DNA of 64,000 nucleotides. It comes from Natrinema sp. SYSU A 869 (lineage in GTDB: Archaea; Halobacteriota; Halobacteria; Halobacteriales; Natrialbaceae). Shown here piece by piece: positions 17,041-25,989 of this stretch. Made by a program: the position numbers and the translations under genes. How positions within the stretch are numbered: the stretch's first letter is position 1; every line of letters begins with the position of its first letter. Under the pieces are notes generated by a model. The model saw only the letters and a list, made by a program, of their open reading frames with translations. It was not told the DNA's origin and made no database searches. Location: NCBI RefSeq assembly GCF_019879105.1, contig NZ_CP082249.1:3224001-3288000 (forward strand), given 5' to 3'.

Positions 17041-17588
17041 TGGCGACAGGACCACGATACAAAGTGCCGATGCGGCGTCGCCGTGAGGTCCGGACGGACT
17101 ACCACCAGAGGTTGCGCCTGCTGAAATCGGGGAAGCCCCGCCTGGTTGCTCGCAAGAGCAACAAGCATACTACGGCGCAGCTGATCACTCCCGGACCTCA
17201 GGGAGACGAGACGCTTGCGAGTGCACACTCGAGCGATCTGGCGGAGTACGGCTGGGACGCACCCACGAGCAACATTTCCGCGGCGTATCTGACCGGCCTG
17301 CTGGCCGGCCAACGGGCCATCGAAGCCGGTCTCGAGGAAGCGGTCCTCGACATCGGCCTCAACACGGCCACGCCCGGCAACAAGGTGTTCGCAATACAGG
17401 AGGGCGCGATCGACGCCGGCCTCGAGATCCCGCACAATGACAGCGTGCTTGCGGACTGGTCGCGTACGCGCGGCGAGCATATCGCCGAGTACGCCGAGCA
17501 GCTCGACGAGCCGCTGTACAGCGGCGAGTTCGACGCGACTGATCTCCCCGAACACTTCGACGACGTACGAGAGGCGATTCTCGAATGA
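17040..17588 (+). CDS. rpl18: 50S ribosomal protein L18 (uL18)
   Basis: 182 residues. Binds 5S rRNA with L5. Seen: [20 protein letters not shown] and [15 protein letters not shown] at the N-terminus, the [18 protein letters not shown] helix, and [19 protein letters not shown]. Overlaps rps5 by four bases. Confidence 0.96.
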   Translation: MATGPRYKVPMRRRREVRTDYHQRLRLLKSGKPRLVARKSNKHTTAQLITPGPQGDETLASAHSSDLAEYGWDAPTSNISAAYLTGLLAGQRAIEAGLEEAVLDIGLNTATPGNKVFAIQEGAIDAGLEIPHNDSVLADWSRTRGEHIAEYAEQLDEPLYSGEFDATDLPEHFDDVREAILE

Positions 17589-18250
17589 GTGGAAACAACT
17601 ACAACGACGGCGGTTGGCAGCCAGTCACCCGTCTCGGCAGAAAGGTCCAGGAGGGCGAAATCGAGACGATGGAAGCCGCCCTCAACTCTGGCCTCCCGCT
17701 GAAGGAACCCGAACTCGTCGACCAGCTCCTGCCCGGAATGGAAGACGAAGTGCTGGACATCAATATGGTCCAGCGGATGACCGACTCCGGACGACGCGTG
17801 AAGTTCCGCTGCGTCGTCGCTGTCGGCGACCGCGATGGGTTCATCGGCTACGCCGAAGGCCGAGACGATCAGGTCGGCTCTGCCATCCAGAAGGCGATCG
17901 GTATCGCGAAACTGAACATGATCCAGGTCCCGCGCGGTTCGGGTTCCTGGGAGGACCGCTCGGACCGGCCACACTCGATGACCCGACGGACGACCGGCAA
18001 AGCCGGTTCCGTCGAGGTCGAAGTCATCCCCGCCCCCGAAGGGCTAGGGCTGGCCGCCAGCGACACCGTCCGTCACGTCCTCGAACTGGCCGGCATCGAG
18101 AACGCCTGGACGAAGAGCCACGGCAACACTCGAACGACGGTCAACCTCGCGAAAGCGACATACAACGCGCTCGAGAACGCTTCTCAGTCGCGTCATCCGC
18201 AACGGCGGAGCAACCGAAACCGAGACGAAGCCGAGGTGGCTGACCAATGA
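17585..18250 (+). CDS. rps5: 30S ribosomal protein S5 (uS5)
   Basis: 221 residues. The dsRBD-like N-terminal domain includes [20 protein letters not shown], the C-terminal domain [20 protein letters not shown]. It lies at the mRNA entry and in the decoding-accuracy centre. The final 25 residues are Arg/Asn-rich. Coupled by ATGA overlap to rpl30. Confidence 0.95.
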   Translation: MSGNNYNDGGWQPVTRLGRKVQEGEIETMEAALNSGLPLKEPELVDQLLPGMEDEVLDINMVQRMTDSGRRVKFRCVVAVGDRDGFIGYAEGRDDQVGSAIQKAIGIAKLNMIQVPRGSGSWEDRSDRPHSMTRRTTGKAGSVEVEVIPAPEGLGLAASDTVRHVLELAGIENAWTKSHGNTRTTVNLAKATYNALENASQSRHPQRRSNRNRDEAEVADQ

Positions 18251-18712
18251 AAGCGATCGTTCAGATCCGCGGCGAAGTGAATCGACAGGAAGACGTCCAG
18301 GACACCCTGTCGATGCTCAACATCCACAACGTCAACCACTGCGCACTCGTCCCCGAGACCGACGCGTACGAGGGGATGATCGCGAAGGTCAACGACTACG
18401 TCGCCGTCGGAGAGCCCGACGCCGATGTGCTCGAGACCCTGCTCGCGAAGCGAGCGGAGCCCTCGAGGGAGACCAGTCCGACGTTGACGAGGAATGGCTG
18501 GCCGACAACACCGAGTACGATGACTTCGGTGAGCTGGCCGAGGCACTCCTCGCAGAGGAGACGACACTTCGTGACGAGGGACTGTCACCGACGCTTCGAC
18601 TCCACCCACCGCGGGGGGTCACGACGGTATCAAAAAGCCGACCGTCGAGGGCGGCCAACTCGGAAAACATACAACAGGGGAGATTAACGACCTCCTAGAA
18701 TCGATGCGATAA
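18247..18712 (+). pseudogene. rpl30: 50S ribosomal protein L30 (uL30), two frameshifts in this sequence
   Basis: The first 72 residues are good uL30 ([20 protein letters not shown] to VLETLLAKRAEP). At gagccctcgag (ccc at 18460-18462) one base is missing; the next frame gives LEGDQSDVDEEWLADNTEY and continues to LHPPRG. At the G run 18613-18618 another base is missing; the third frame gives HDGIKKPTVEGGQLGKHT and ends LLESMR with TAA at 18710-18712. Restoring one C and one G gives a normal 155-residue protein. With two lesions in a ribosomal gene inside an otherwise intact operon, under-called homopolymers in the assembly are by far the simplest reading. Spacing to rpl15 is two bases. Confidence 0.9.
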
Positions 18713-18714
18713 CC

Positions 18715-19203
18715 ATGACGAGCAAAAAACGACGCCAGCGCGGATCGCGAACCCACAGCGGCGGTTCCCACAAGAACCGACGCGGTGCGGGCCACCGTGG
18801 TGGCCGCGGCCGTGCCGGGCGCAGCAAACACGAGTTCCACAACTACGAACCGAAGGGCAAACACGGCTTCAAGCGACCTCACGACATCCGCGATGATGTC
18901 GCGGAGATCGATGTCCAGAAGCTAGACGAGGACGCGATCCTCTACGTCGCTGACGACCTCGCCGAGGAGACCGACGACGGCTACCGACTCGACGCACGCG
19001 ACATCGTCGAGGACGGCCACGAGGTCGACATCGTCAAGGTTCTTGGTTCCGGTCAGGTCCGGAATTCGCTCGAGATAACGGCGGACGCGTTCTCCGATGC
19101 GGCCGAGGAGAAACTCGAGGCTGCCGGCGGCGAGGCAGTCATCTCGGAGCGAGGCCAGGAGGACGACGAGGCAGAAGCCGACGCTGAACAGGACGAGGAA
19201 TAA
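18715..19203 (+). CDS. rpl15: 50S ribosomal protein L15 (uL15)
   Basis: 162 residues. Basic Gly-rich N-terminus SKKRRQRGSRTHSGGSHKNR and GAGHRGGRGRAGRSKHEF, then VDIVKVLGSGQVRNSLEIT in the C-terminal domain and an acidic tail. Binds 23S rRNA late in assembly. Precedes secY by three bases, the classical spc arrangement. Confidence 0.96.
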   Translation: MTSKKRRQRGSRTHSGGSHKNRRGAGHRGGRGRAGRSKHEFHNYEPKGKHGFKRPHDIRDDVAEIDVQKLDEDAILYVADDLAEETDDGYRLDARDIVEDGHEVDIVKVLGSGQVRNSLEITADAFSDAAEEKLEAAGGEAVISERGQEDDEAEADAEQDEE

Positions 19204-19206
19204 TAT

Positions 19207-20682
19207 ATGGGATGGAAGGAAGCCGCTGAACCGGTCCTCACGCGGATGCCAGCAGTGCGCCGTCCGGAGGGACACGTTCCCTTCAAGCGCAAGCTGATGT
19301 GGTCGGCCGGCATCCTGATGTTGTACTTCTTCCTGACGAGCATCACGATGCTCGGGTATCAGGCCGGCGGGGCGAGCGACCTCTTCGGGGAGTTCCGTGC
19401 GATCCTCGGCGGAGCACACGGATCAGTCCTGCAGGTCGGTATCGGTCCGATCGTCACCGCGAGCATCGTCTTACAGTTGCTCGGCGGTGCGAACCTACTC
19501 GGACTCGACACGGACGATCCCCGGGACCAGGTCCTCTATCAGGGCCTCCAGAAGCTGCTGGTCATCCTGATGGTCATCTTGACCGGGCTCCCGATGGTGT
19601 TCTCCGGTCCGCCGGGAGGGGGCTTCCTGCCCGTCCAGACATCGCTGCAACTCGGTGGGATCGCACTCACTGCAACACAGATTCAGGTCCTGATGTTCGC
19701 CCAGATCCTCGTTGGCGGGATCCTCATCCTCTACATGGACGAGGTCGTCAGCAAGTGGGGCGTCGGCAGCGGGATCGGTCTGTTCATCATCGCCGGCGTG
19801 AGCCAGCGTCTAGTCACTGGTTTCATCCAGCCTAACTCAGCAGGGTTCTTCTATAGCTGGTATGAGATTCTGACCGGCCAGATCGATATCGGATCGATTG
19901 CTTCCGGTGAGGGGCTCTACGCCCTGTTAGTCTCCGAGGGGAACCTCATCGGGCTGGTGACGACGCTGCTGATCTTCGGGATCGTCGTCTACGCGGAGTC
20001 AGTTCGCGTCGAGATCCCGCTCAGCCACGCCCGGGTCAAGGGTGCTCGCGGGCGCTTCCCCGTGAAGCTCATCTACGCGAGCGTCCTGCCCATGATCCTC
20101 GTTCGTGCAGTGCAGGCGAACGTCCAGTTCATCGGGCAGATCCTGAACAGTCAGTTGGGTAGCATGCCCGGCTGGCTTGGAACCTACTCACAACAGGGTA
20201 ATCCTGTCAGTGGGTTCTTCTACTACGTGGCCCCGATCTACTCCCGGGAGGAATGGATGTGGTGGACGTCCGGTGTCACCCAGGAGTGGTGGCAGGTAAT
20301 GATGCGGATCGGCATCGACGTCACCTTCATGGTCGTCGGTGGCGCGGTCTTCGCCATCTTCTGGGTGGAAACCACCGACATGGGTCCGGAATCGACGGCA
20401 CAACAGATCCAGAACTCCGGGATGCAGATCCCCGGCTTCCGACAGAACGTCGGCGTCATCGAGAAGGTCATGGAGCGGTACATCCCGCAAGTGACCGTCA
20501 TCGGCGGCGCGCTGGTCGGCCTGCTGGCCGTCTGTGCGAACATGCTCGGTACCATCGGTAGTGTCAGTGGAACCGGGCTGCTACTGGCCGTCTCCATTAC
20601 GTACAAGCTGTACGAGGAGATCGCCGAGGAGCAGATGATGGAAATGCATCCGATGATGCGCCAGATGTTCGGCTCGGAATAG
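19207..20682 (+). CDS. secY: Preprotein translocase subunit SecY
   Basis: 491 residues, about ten membrane segments. Forms the protein-conducting channel with SecE and Sec61-beta. Seen: the N-terminal amphipathic helix and first segment (MWSAGILMLYFFLTSITML), the plug region after it, EIPLSHARVKGARGRFPVKL in the cytosolic loop with conserved Arg residues, and the final segments LLAVSITYKLYEEIAEEQMM. Last gene of the long operon; followed by a hairpin with a T-run. Confidence 0.97.
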   Translation: MGWKEAAEPVLTRMPAVRRPEGHVPFKRKLMWSAGILMLYFFLTSITMLGYQAGGASDLFGEFRAILGGAHGSVLQVGIGPIVTASIVLQLLGGANLLGLDTDDPRDQVLYQGLQKLLVILMVILTGLPMVFSGPPGGGFLPVQTSLQLGGIALTATQIQVLMFAQILVGGILILYMDEVVSKWGVGSGIGLFIIAGVSQRLVTGFIQPNSAGFFYSWYEILTGQIDIGSIASGEGLYALLVSEGNLIGLVTTLLIFGIVVYAESVRVEIPLSHARVKGARGRFPVKLIYASVLPMILVRAVQANVQFIGQILNSQLGSMPGWLGTYSQQGNPVSGFFYYVAPIYSREEWMWWTSGVTQEWWQVMMRIGIDVTFMVVGGAVFAIFWVETTDMGPESTAQQIQNSGMQIPGFRQNVGVIEKVMERYIPQVTVIGGALVGLLAVCANMLGTIGSVSGTGLLLAVSITYKLYEEIAEEQMMEMHPMMRQMFGSE

Positions 20683-20697
20683 CGATACTCTGTTTTC

Positions 20698-20757
20698 GGG
20701 CGCTTCACGCCCCCATTTTTCACGCAGGATCAGTCCATAGTAGCGAGCGTTCGCTAC
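20698..20757 (+). terminator. Terminator region after secY
   Basis: A 5-bp GC stem (gggcg at 20698-20702, cgccc at 20708-20712) is followed by cccattttt with a T5 run at 20716-20720. A second hairpin, gtagcga/tcgctac (20740-20757), follows. Together they likely end the ribosomal-protein operon. Confidence 0.5.
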
Positions 20758-20990
20758 TGGTTAGAGGTGGTCGCGTATGACCGCTACCAGCAGCTGTCAA
20801 AATACCAGTGGTAGTCAGCCCCTCTCGACGGCTTCATGGCAGGAATCTTCTCGAGCCGAAGAAATTGGACACGTTAGCACAAGAAGCACTCTCACAGTGC
20901 TCTGGCATCGGTCTCACCACCCTCATCAAGAGTGACTCCGGGCTCGAGCCGATGACGCGATCGTGACTCGGATCGGCCCGTGTTCGACCA

Positions 20991-21381
20991 GTGCCGAACT
21001 ACAGCGATGAGATGCAGTGGTGCCCCAACTGTGAGCATGAACAACCGGGGAGTGTCATCGATTACGTGCCCAGCGGCGTCATAGCATGGCGCTGGCGACG
21101 ATGCGGCCACGAAGCGGACTGTGCGACGTGCCAGAGGCCGAGCCCGACGAACACGCTGCTGAGCATCTCGATGAAATCGAGCAGCAGCGCTCCGTAATCT
21201 CGAGCAACACTCAGCTATCGTACTGGAGCATCGTGCCCGACCACTACGGGTGCTGGACCGATAACTCGAGCAGGCTGCCCCCGGTGTGAACACGAGACGT
21301 TCCCGGTGACGACCGACGACAAGAACATGCAGCATTGTCGCGGCCACTGTGGCATCGTCTATGTGGCCGGCGACAATGACT
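20991..21381 (+). pseudogene. Decayed small zinc-ribbon protein(s)
   Basis: From the GTG at 20991 the frame encodes MQWCPNCEHEQPGSVIDYVP, a typical zinc-ribbon start with CPNC, then RCGHEADCATC, and degenerates. Near 21280 another frame resumes with GCPRCEHETFPV and HCRGHCGIVYVAGDND, ending in TGA at 21379-21381. No single frame joins these parts, so I read this as the remains of one or two zinc-ribbon genes. Family not identified. Confidence 0.4.
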
Positions 21382-21777
21382 GACGACGGCTGCGACCACT
21401 ATAGAGCCGGCCTCAAGCCGACGAATGCTGTTCGATCGGTCATCTCGATAGGCTTCGGTGCTGGCAACGATCGGACACGGATGTTCTGTAATCGTGTCTG
21501 TCGTGCGAAGTGGCGAGATCCCGAAGCTGATGTCGTGCTCGTACGGACGCGACAGACGACGCTAGCTGCTTTCGATTCGGACGCGACCGGGCCCGCCCCT
21601 GAGACAGTGTACGTCGATGGCAGGGTGTTCATGGACGAGCAGTTCCTGGATCTCGCTGACCGTCTTGTCAGTACTGAGATCACGACGCATGCCTCCTCGA
21701 ATGGGATGAGACCCGATGGGTTGAAACCGACCGCGAGAACCAAGAAGATCTCTCGTTCATACCATATGAGACCATAA
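21376..21777 (+). CDS. Hypothetical Cys-containing protein
   Basis: 133 residues from the ATG at 21376, which overlaps the TGA of the preceding relict frame (ATGACTGA). The N-terminal part has Cys/His pairs (DDGCDHYRAGLKP and TRMFCNRVCRAKWRDPEADV) that could form a treble-clef-like zinc site. The C-terminal half looks unstructured and may be read-through past an ancestral end. It could be a relict too; confidence is low. Confidence 0.35.
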   Translation: MTDDGCDHYRAGLKPTNAVRSVISIGFGAGNDRTRMFCNRVCRAKWRDPEADVVLVRTRQTTLAAFDSDATGPAPETVYVDGRVFMDEQFLDLADRLVSTEITTHASSNGMRPDGLKPTARTKKISRSYHMRP

Positions 21778-21934
21778 TTCACAGTTGATGTATTCCCAGT
21801 TGTCCGGTCGGGTATTCCCGTCGGGGAGCGTCTCAAACATCCAATTGACGCGCGTAACAGTACGTAACGGTGTGTGGCGTTAACAACATCCGAAATATAC
21901 TGGTGATCCGGGTAGCGGTCTACCCATGATCTGA

Positions 21935-22438
21935 ATGCACAATCGGAGAAGTATCCTTCAAGCTATCGGGGTGTGTAGTCTCGGTACAGTTGGACTTGCC
22001 GGAACAGCGTCGGCAGGTGAAAACGATGAGTATGAAAACGGCAAGAAAAAGGAGAAGAAGAAACACCACCACCGGAAAAAGAAACACAACGGTAAGAAAC
22101 GCAGGGACAGGAAGCAGAAAGAGCACCGCAAAGGCAAACAGTATCACGACGATGACGACGAACCAGAGGATCTTGGAGATCAGATCCAGCAGCAAGTGGA
22201 CGAGGAGATAAGAGAAACCAAGCGAGAGGTGGACGAGGAGATAGAAGAGCTTGATTTGTTCGACGTGGAGGATGATGGAGACCATCGGAAGAAGGGGCGC
22301 CGAAAGAAGGATCGTCGGAAGAAGGACCGTCGGAAGAAAGATTATCAGGATAAAAACAGCAAAGGACGGCGAAAAGACCACGGTAAGAAGCGGAAGAAAC
22401 GCAAGGGGAAAGACGAAGACGGTACAAAGAAACACTGA
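21935..22438 (+). CDS. Tat-exported, extremely basic Lys/His/Arg-rich protein
   Basis: 167 residues. The N-terminus MHNRRSILQAIGVCSLGTVG with LAGTASAG is a Tat-type signal (twin Arg, Gly/Ser/Thr-rich core, AxA-type cleavage after about residue 27). The mature protein is dominated by Lys, Arg, His and Asp, with short tandem units KKDRRKKD and KKHHHRKKKH, broken by one acidic amphipathic stretch (QQQVDEEIRETKREVDEEIE, about residues 84-103) likely to form a coiled coil. In an acidic haloarchaeal proteome this is exceptional. AT-richer than its surroundings, suggesting transfer. A cell-surface polyanion (DNA, S-layer glycan) or metal is a plausible ligand, but this is inference. Confidence 0.6.
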   Translation: MHNRRSILQAIGVCSLGTVGLAGTASAGENDEYENGKKKEKKKHHHRKKKHNGKKRRDRKQKEHRKGKQYHDDDDEPEDLGDQIQQQVDEEIRETKREVDEEIEELDLFDVEDDGDHRKKGRRKKDRRKKDRRKKDYQDKNSKGRRKDHGKKRKKRKGKDEDGTKKH

Positions 22439-22590
22439 TACTGAAATACTAGCGCAAAACTGGCTCCGCGAAACACGCTGTTCTTTTTCTGGAGTTGTTA
22501 TATTCTGACGAAATAGTGCTCAGTATGTGCGTATTTTTGACGCGTATGGACATCTATACGAGAACCAGTGATAATAGAGAAACACCGCTC

Positions 22591-22911
22591 ATGAATGGCA
22601 GCCGGGTTTCGAAAGCGAATCCACGCATCAAAGCGTACGAGACAATCAACGAGCGTAACGCAGCCATCAGCGTCGTGATCCCGGACGAGGGGTTATCTAC
22701 TACATTCTCTCACCACGGTGCTATGGCAATTCCTTCGCCTGTACGTACCACTGATCCGCGATCGCCATCCAACTTCAAGGGATCCTGCGTCGAGAAACCG
22801 GTCGATCCTCACACATTTCTCAACACCGTTCGGTCGCTTGAGGAGTTCCGAATTGAAATTGACCGATTACCACCCGACGAAACAGTTGACGAAGGGGACG
22901 AACACGGGTAG
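22591..22911 (+). pseudogene. Response-regulator receiver-domain relict
   Basis: The last 45 residues (CVEKPVDPHTFLNTVRSLEE, then FRIEIDRLPPDE) match the end of Rcp1-type receiver proteins: the conserved Lys-Pro before the last helix, then the TVRSLEEF helix and IDRLPPD. The first 60 residues of the frame do not show the receiver Asp or strands. I read it as the 3' part of a decayed gene, without its phosphorylation site. Confidence 0.45.
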
Positions 22912-23737
22912 CCGTAGCGCCCGTATCGCGGAGGTGGCACAGCAATCTGTCAGATGTTCGGCAGCGAATAACGACTCGTTCTCGTTTTCTTTCTGTTCAT
23001 CGTATCCGGAAGCTGCTGCATCATCGATTGCGATCCACGATGATATGTGGATCCACCTGACCGGAATACGTTCGAACTGTCAGCCTGATTTCGTAACCGA
23101 AATCGCTGGCCGTAGACCTTCCGACTCCGATGCAGAGGGTGACCGTCCTGTGAACGAACTCCGTTTAAAACAACCAGTACCGAAAAGCGCACGTCGATCC
23201 ATCAGTCGAACGAGTTTACGAGGCGTCCGTCTCGGGTCCAGTTGATCGGTCGACCGAATCGCTCGTACATAGGGATCCGTACGGACTGCAGAAGGCGTAC
23301 GGAAACGTCTCCAAGACCACCTGTTCAGCAGCACTGACGACAGCGCTGAACTGGGAGGGTAGTAATCGGACAGCGAACACCACGAGGATACCGTCTCGGT
23401 TCGGGCCACGACGTACGACGCTGACACCGGCGGAGTGACGGTCACGCTTGACAGCAACAGGTCCTCAAGGAACGGTTCACGGGCGCTCGTTCGATGAGCC
23501 GACGGTCGGTCACTACGTGCGTATAGACGGCATATCGTCCTCAGCGGAGTGTAATGAGCAGCCGATCGGCGGTCGCTTTCGCTCGCTATAGTGGGGACGA
23601 CCGTTTGGCGAAGACTGAACGACGCGGCGAATGATCGGGGTCAGCGGATCGCTGAGAGAGCTGACGCTGTGGGGTGCCGGAAGACGGCGAGAAACGTGTA
23701 TATTTGATCTGCGAGAGGGTCGAATTCTCGAGGCAGA
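22912..23737. other. 826-base stretch without a recognised gene
   Basis: Several short overlapping frames occur on both strands, none with family features. A segment near 23380-23490 reads on the plus strand as TVSVRATTYDADTGGVTVTL, protein-like but without a start, so probably a fragment of a decayed gene. The region ends at the convergent side of the subunit IV gene. Confidence 0.4.
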
Positions 23738-24004
23738 TTACTGGATCGAGTACCCCGCGGCGAGGGTCAGCAGGAACACCATAAATACCGCAGTGAGCAT
23801 CAGATAGGTGATCGACCGTGGTTCGTCTTTCAGGTGTTGGAAGTAGCCGGCGATCAGCGATACCTTGATCACCGCCAGGATCATCGTACCACCCACTGCC
23901 AGTTGATAGTTGAATATCTCGGGGAAGTGGAAGAAGACGAACTTCCCTGTTGCTAGCAGTATCAATGCCACGTAAATGAGGGTGTACGTCCGTATACTCG
24001 CCAT
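23738..24004 (-). CDS. Cytochrome c oxidase subunit IV (CyoD/Cox4-type)
   Basis: 88 residues with three membrane helices (TLIYVALILLATGKFVFF, the middle helix GGTMILAVIKVSLIAGYF, and YLMLTAVFMVFLLTLAAG) and the connecting QHLKDEPRS loop. This pattern is the prokaryotic subunit IV family, which stabilises the haem-copper oxidase. It belongs with the coxB/coxAC genes 2.5-6 kb away on the same strand. The TATA-like tract gatacttatac on the opposite strand at 24027-24036 lies about 25-30 bases upstream. Confidence 0.85.
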   Translation of the reverse strand: MASIRTYTLIYVALILLATGKFVFFHFPEIFNYQLAVGGTMILAVIKVSLIAGYFQHLKDEPRSITYLMLTAVFMVFLLTLAAGYSIQ

Positions 24005-24112
24005 TAGTGGGGAATGTGGGTGACGGATACTTATACCTTCCTCATACGAACGTCCGACAGGAACCGGTGTGGAAGCGATACGTAGATGGGTCGCCAGTAC
24101 GAATCGGCGTCA

Positions 24113-25516
24113 ATGAGTAAACGGTCGGCTCTCGCTCGCCGAACCGGTATCGTCCTCGGATTCATCCTCGTCTCCCTCATGGCGGGTGCCGGCGTCGTCA
24201 CCGCGAGTAACGTCGCTGCCGGCCTCACTGGCGGCGGCGGTGACGTGAGCGTCCCGACGTGGCTCTATCTCGCGACGGGCGGCGGCGCAGTCGGTGCCTC
24301 GGCCCTGCTGACGATGCTCGTCACCGACCGCGATATGATCGGTTCCTATCACGACCACGCGTTCGAGCCGACCCTCGACCGGCTGCTGACCGCGGGATCG
24401 CTCCTGTTTGGCGTGATCGGGCTCCTCGGACTCGCACTCGTCTTTGCGGCCGGTATCGGCGGGCCGAACATTGGACTGATCAGCGCGGCTGTCTTGGTGA
24501 CGTTCGCCGGTGGGCGCGCGTTGCTGACGATTGTCGCATATACAGTCGGAAACCCGTGGCCGGCACTCAACCCTTGGCGACGGATCGCCGAGGCACTACC
24601 CAACGGCTACGAGTCCTATCCGTCCTCGTACGGCTCCTGGCCCGCTGTCGTCGCGCTGTTGACCTTCGTCTGGCTCGAGGTGGTCGCACCCCTGACGTCG
24701 TCGCCGCGCGCGCTGTTATCCGTGCTCGTGATGTACTCGCTGTTTACGATCTCGAGTGCGGTCGTGTTTTCACCGGAGACGTGGTTCCGACGCGGGGATC
24801 CCCTCTCGCTGTGGTTCCGACTCTACGGAGCCGTCGCACCGATCCAGCGAACCGACGACGGGTTGGAGCTCCGATATCCCGGCTCGCGGTTGAGCGAGCC
24901 GGATCTGATTACCGACACGTCGCTCGTGGCGTTCGTGCTCGCGCTGGTCTGGGAACTGACCTACAGCGGGTTCATCGTCACGCCGGCGGGCGTCTGGACC
25001 ATCGAAGCGCTGGTCAGAATCGGATTCCCGCCGGTGTTAGTCTATCTCCTCTTACTCGTGGGTGGCTTCGCTCTGTTCTGGAAGGTGTACTGGGTCGCCA
25101 TCGATCGGACCCGTGAGCGAGCCGAGACGTACCTCTCCCGTCAGTACCTCGGGTACAGACTCGCTGCGCCGCTGCTCGCCATCGCCGCCGGCTATCACCT
25201 TGCACACTACGTCGGGTTCGGGATATCGCTGTGGCCGTCATTACTCGATGCCCTGGCGATGCCGTTGAACCCCCCACCGAACCCGACTCGATACGCGCTG
25301 CCGGGCTGGTTCGGCTACGTCGAGATCGCCGGCATCCTGCTGGGTCACGTCCTTGCGGTGTGGGTCGCCCACACCGTTTCCTTTGACCTGTTCCCCGGCA
25401 AACTCCAGGCAATCAGGAGCCAGTATCCACTCATTATCGTCATGGTCTTCTTTACCATGGTAAGCCTCTATCTCGTCTCGCAGGGGACGATGAGCCCGCC
25501 CTACGTCCCGAGCTGA
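24113..25516 (+). CDS. Polytopic membrane protein of the fenitrothion-hydrolase-annotated (FdpB-like) type
   Basis: 467 residues from the ATG at 24113 (an ATG at 24086 is also possible), about twelve membrane segments. The block NPWPALNPWRRIAEALP, then YPSSYGSWPAVVALLTFVWL, EVVAPLTSSPRALLSVL and SPETWFRRGDPLSLWFRLYG, resembles actinobacterial membrane proteins annotated as fenitrothion hydrolase; that name is inherited and a hydrolase activity here is not implied. Lies between oxidase genes, divergent from subunit IV, so a role in oxidase biogenesis or copper/haem supply is possible but unproven. Confidence 0.6.
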   Translation: MSKRSALARRTGIVLGFILVSLMAGAGVVTASNVAAGLTGGGGDVSVPTWLYLATGGGAVGASALLTMLVTDRDMIGSYHDHAFEPTLDRLLTAGSLLFGVIGLLGLALVFAAGIGGPNIGLISAAVLVTFAGGRALLTIVAYTVGNPWPALNPWRRIAEALPNGYESYPSSYGSWPAVVALLTFVWLEVVAPLTSSPRALLSVLVMYSLFTISSAVVFSPETWFRRGDPLSLWFRLYGAVAPIQRTDDGLELRYPGSRLSEPDLITDTSLVAFVLALVWELTYSGFIVTPAGVWTIEALVRIGFPPVLVYLLLLVGGFALFWKVYWVAIDRTRERAETYLSRQYLGYRLAAPLLAIAAGYHLAHYVGFGISLWPSLLDALAMPLNPPPNPTRYALPGWFGYVEIAGILLGHVLAVWVAHTVSFDLFPGKLQAIRSQYPLIIVMVFFTMVSLYLVSQGTMSPPYVPS

Positions 25517-25586
25517 CGGGACCTCGATCATCGCTTGCGGCCTGAACCGGCAAACACTTCCTCGCGCCACCACAACGGTCGACCGA

Positions 25587-25874
25587 ATGGCGACCGATCG
25601 AGCGCTCAAACGTGAGTACGACGTGCCCGCGGACGAGACGCCCGCTGCGACCTGTCCGTACTGTGGCCGGCCGTTCCAAGCCGAGCGATACGTGACGTTC
25701 CACATCGGTGTCGATCACGCCGAAGAGTGTTCCGACGCCGAGCGCGAGGCCTTCGACGAGGAACGCGACGACGAGGAGTACGACCTGTTCACGTTCCACT
25801 TCAAGGCGGCCATCTCTGTGTTTCTCGTCTACTTCCTGTTTACGTTCATTTACGCGCTAGTCTGGGCAGGCTAA
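25587..25874 (+). CDS. C2H2-type zinc finger protein with one membrane anchor
   Basis: 95 residues. A CPYCGRPFQAERYVTFHIGVDH segment (residues 23-44) supplies two Cys and two His with C2H2 spacing; an acidic linker follows, then a C-terminal membrane helix FKAAISVFLVYFLFTFIYAL. I recall similar small proteins beside haloarchaeal oxidase genes, and the location between subunit IV and coxAC fits a role in their assembly. Family function unknown. Confidence 0.7.
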   Translation: MATDRALKREYDVPADETPAATCPYCGRPFQAERYVTFHIGVDHAEECSDAEREAFDEERDDEEYDLFTFHFKAAISVFLVYFLFTFIYALVWAG

Positions 25875-25989
25875 GGCTGTCTTACGTAACGCTCCCGACG
25901 GCTAGGAACGGCCAATCACGGCCGACTATCCGTTCTCCAACATAGTCCGCTCTAGGACCTCTTTATTTCACGACTCACAGTGAGCGTAT

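Noticed and set aside
18247-18712. Programmed ribosomal frameshifting in rpl30
   Set aside because: Two separate shifts would be needed, no slippery heptamer or downstream structure is evident, and the same type of lesion recurs in unrelated genes.
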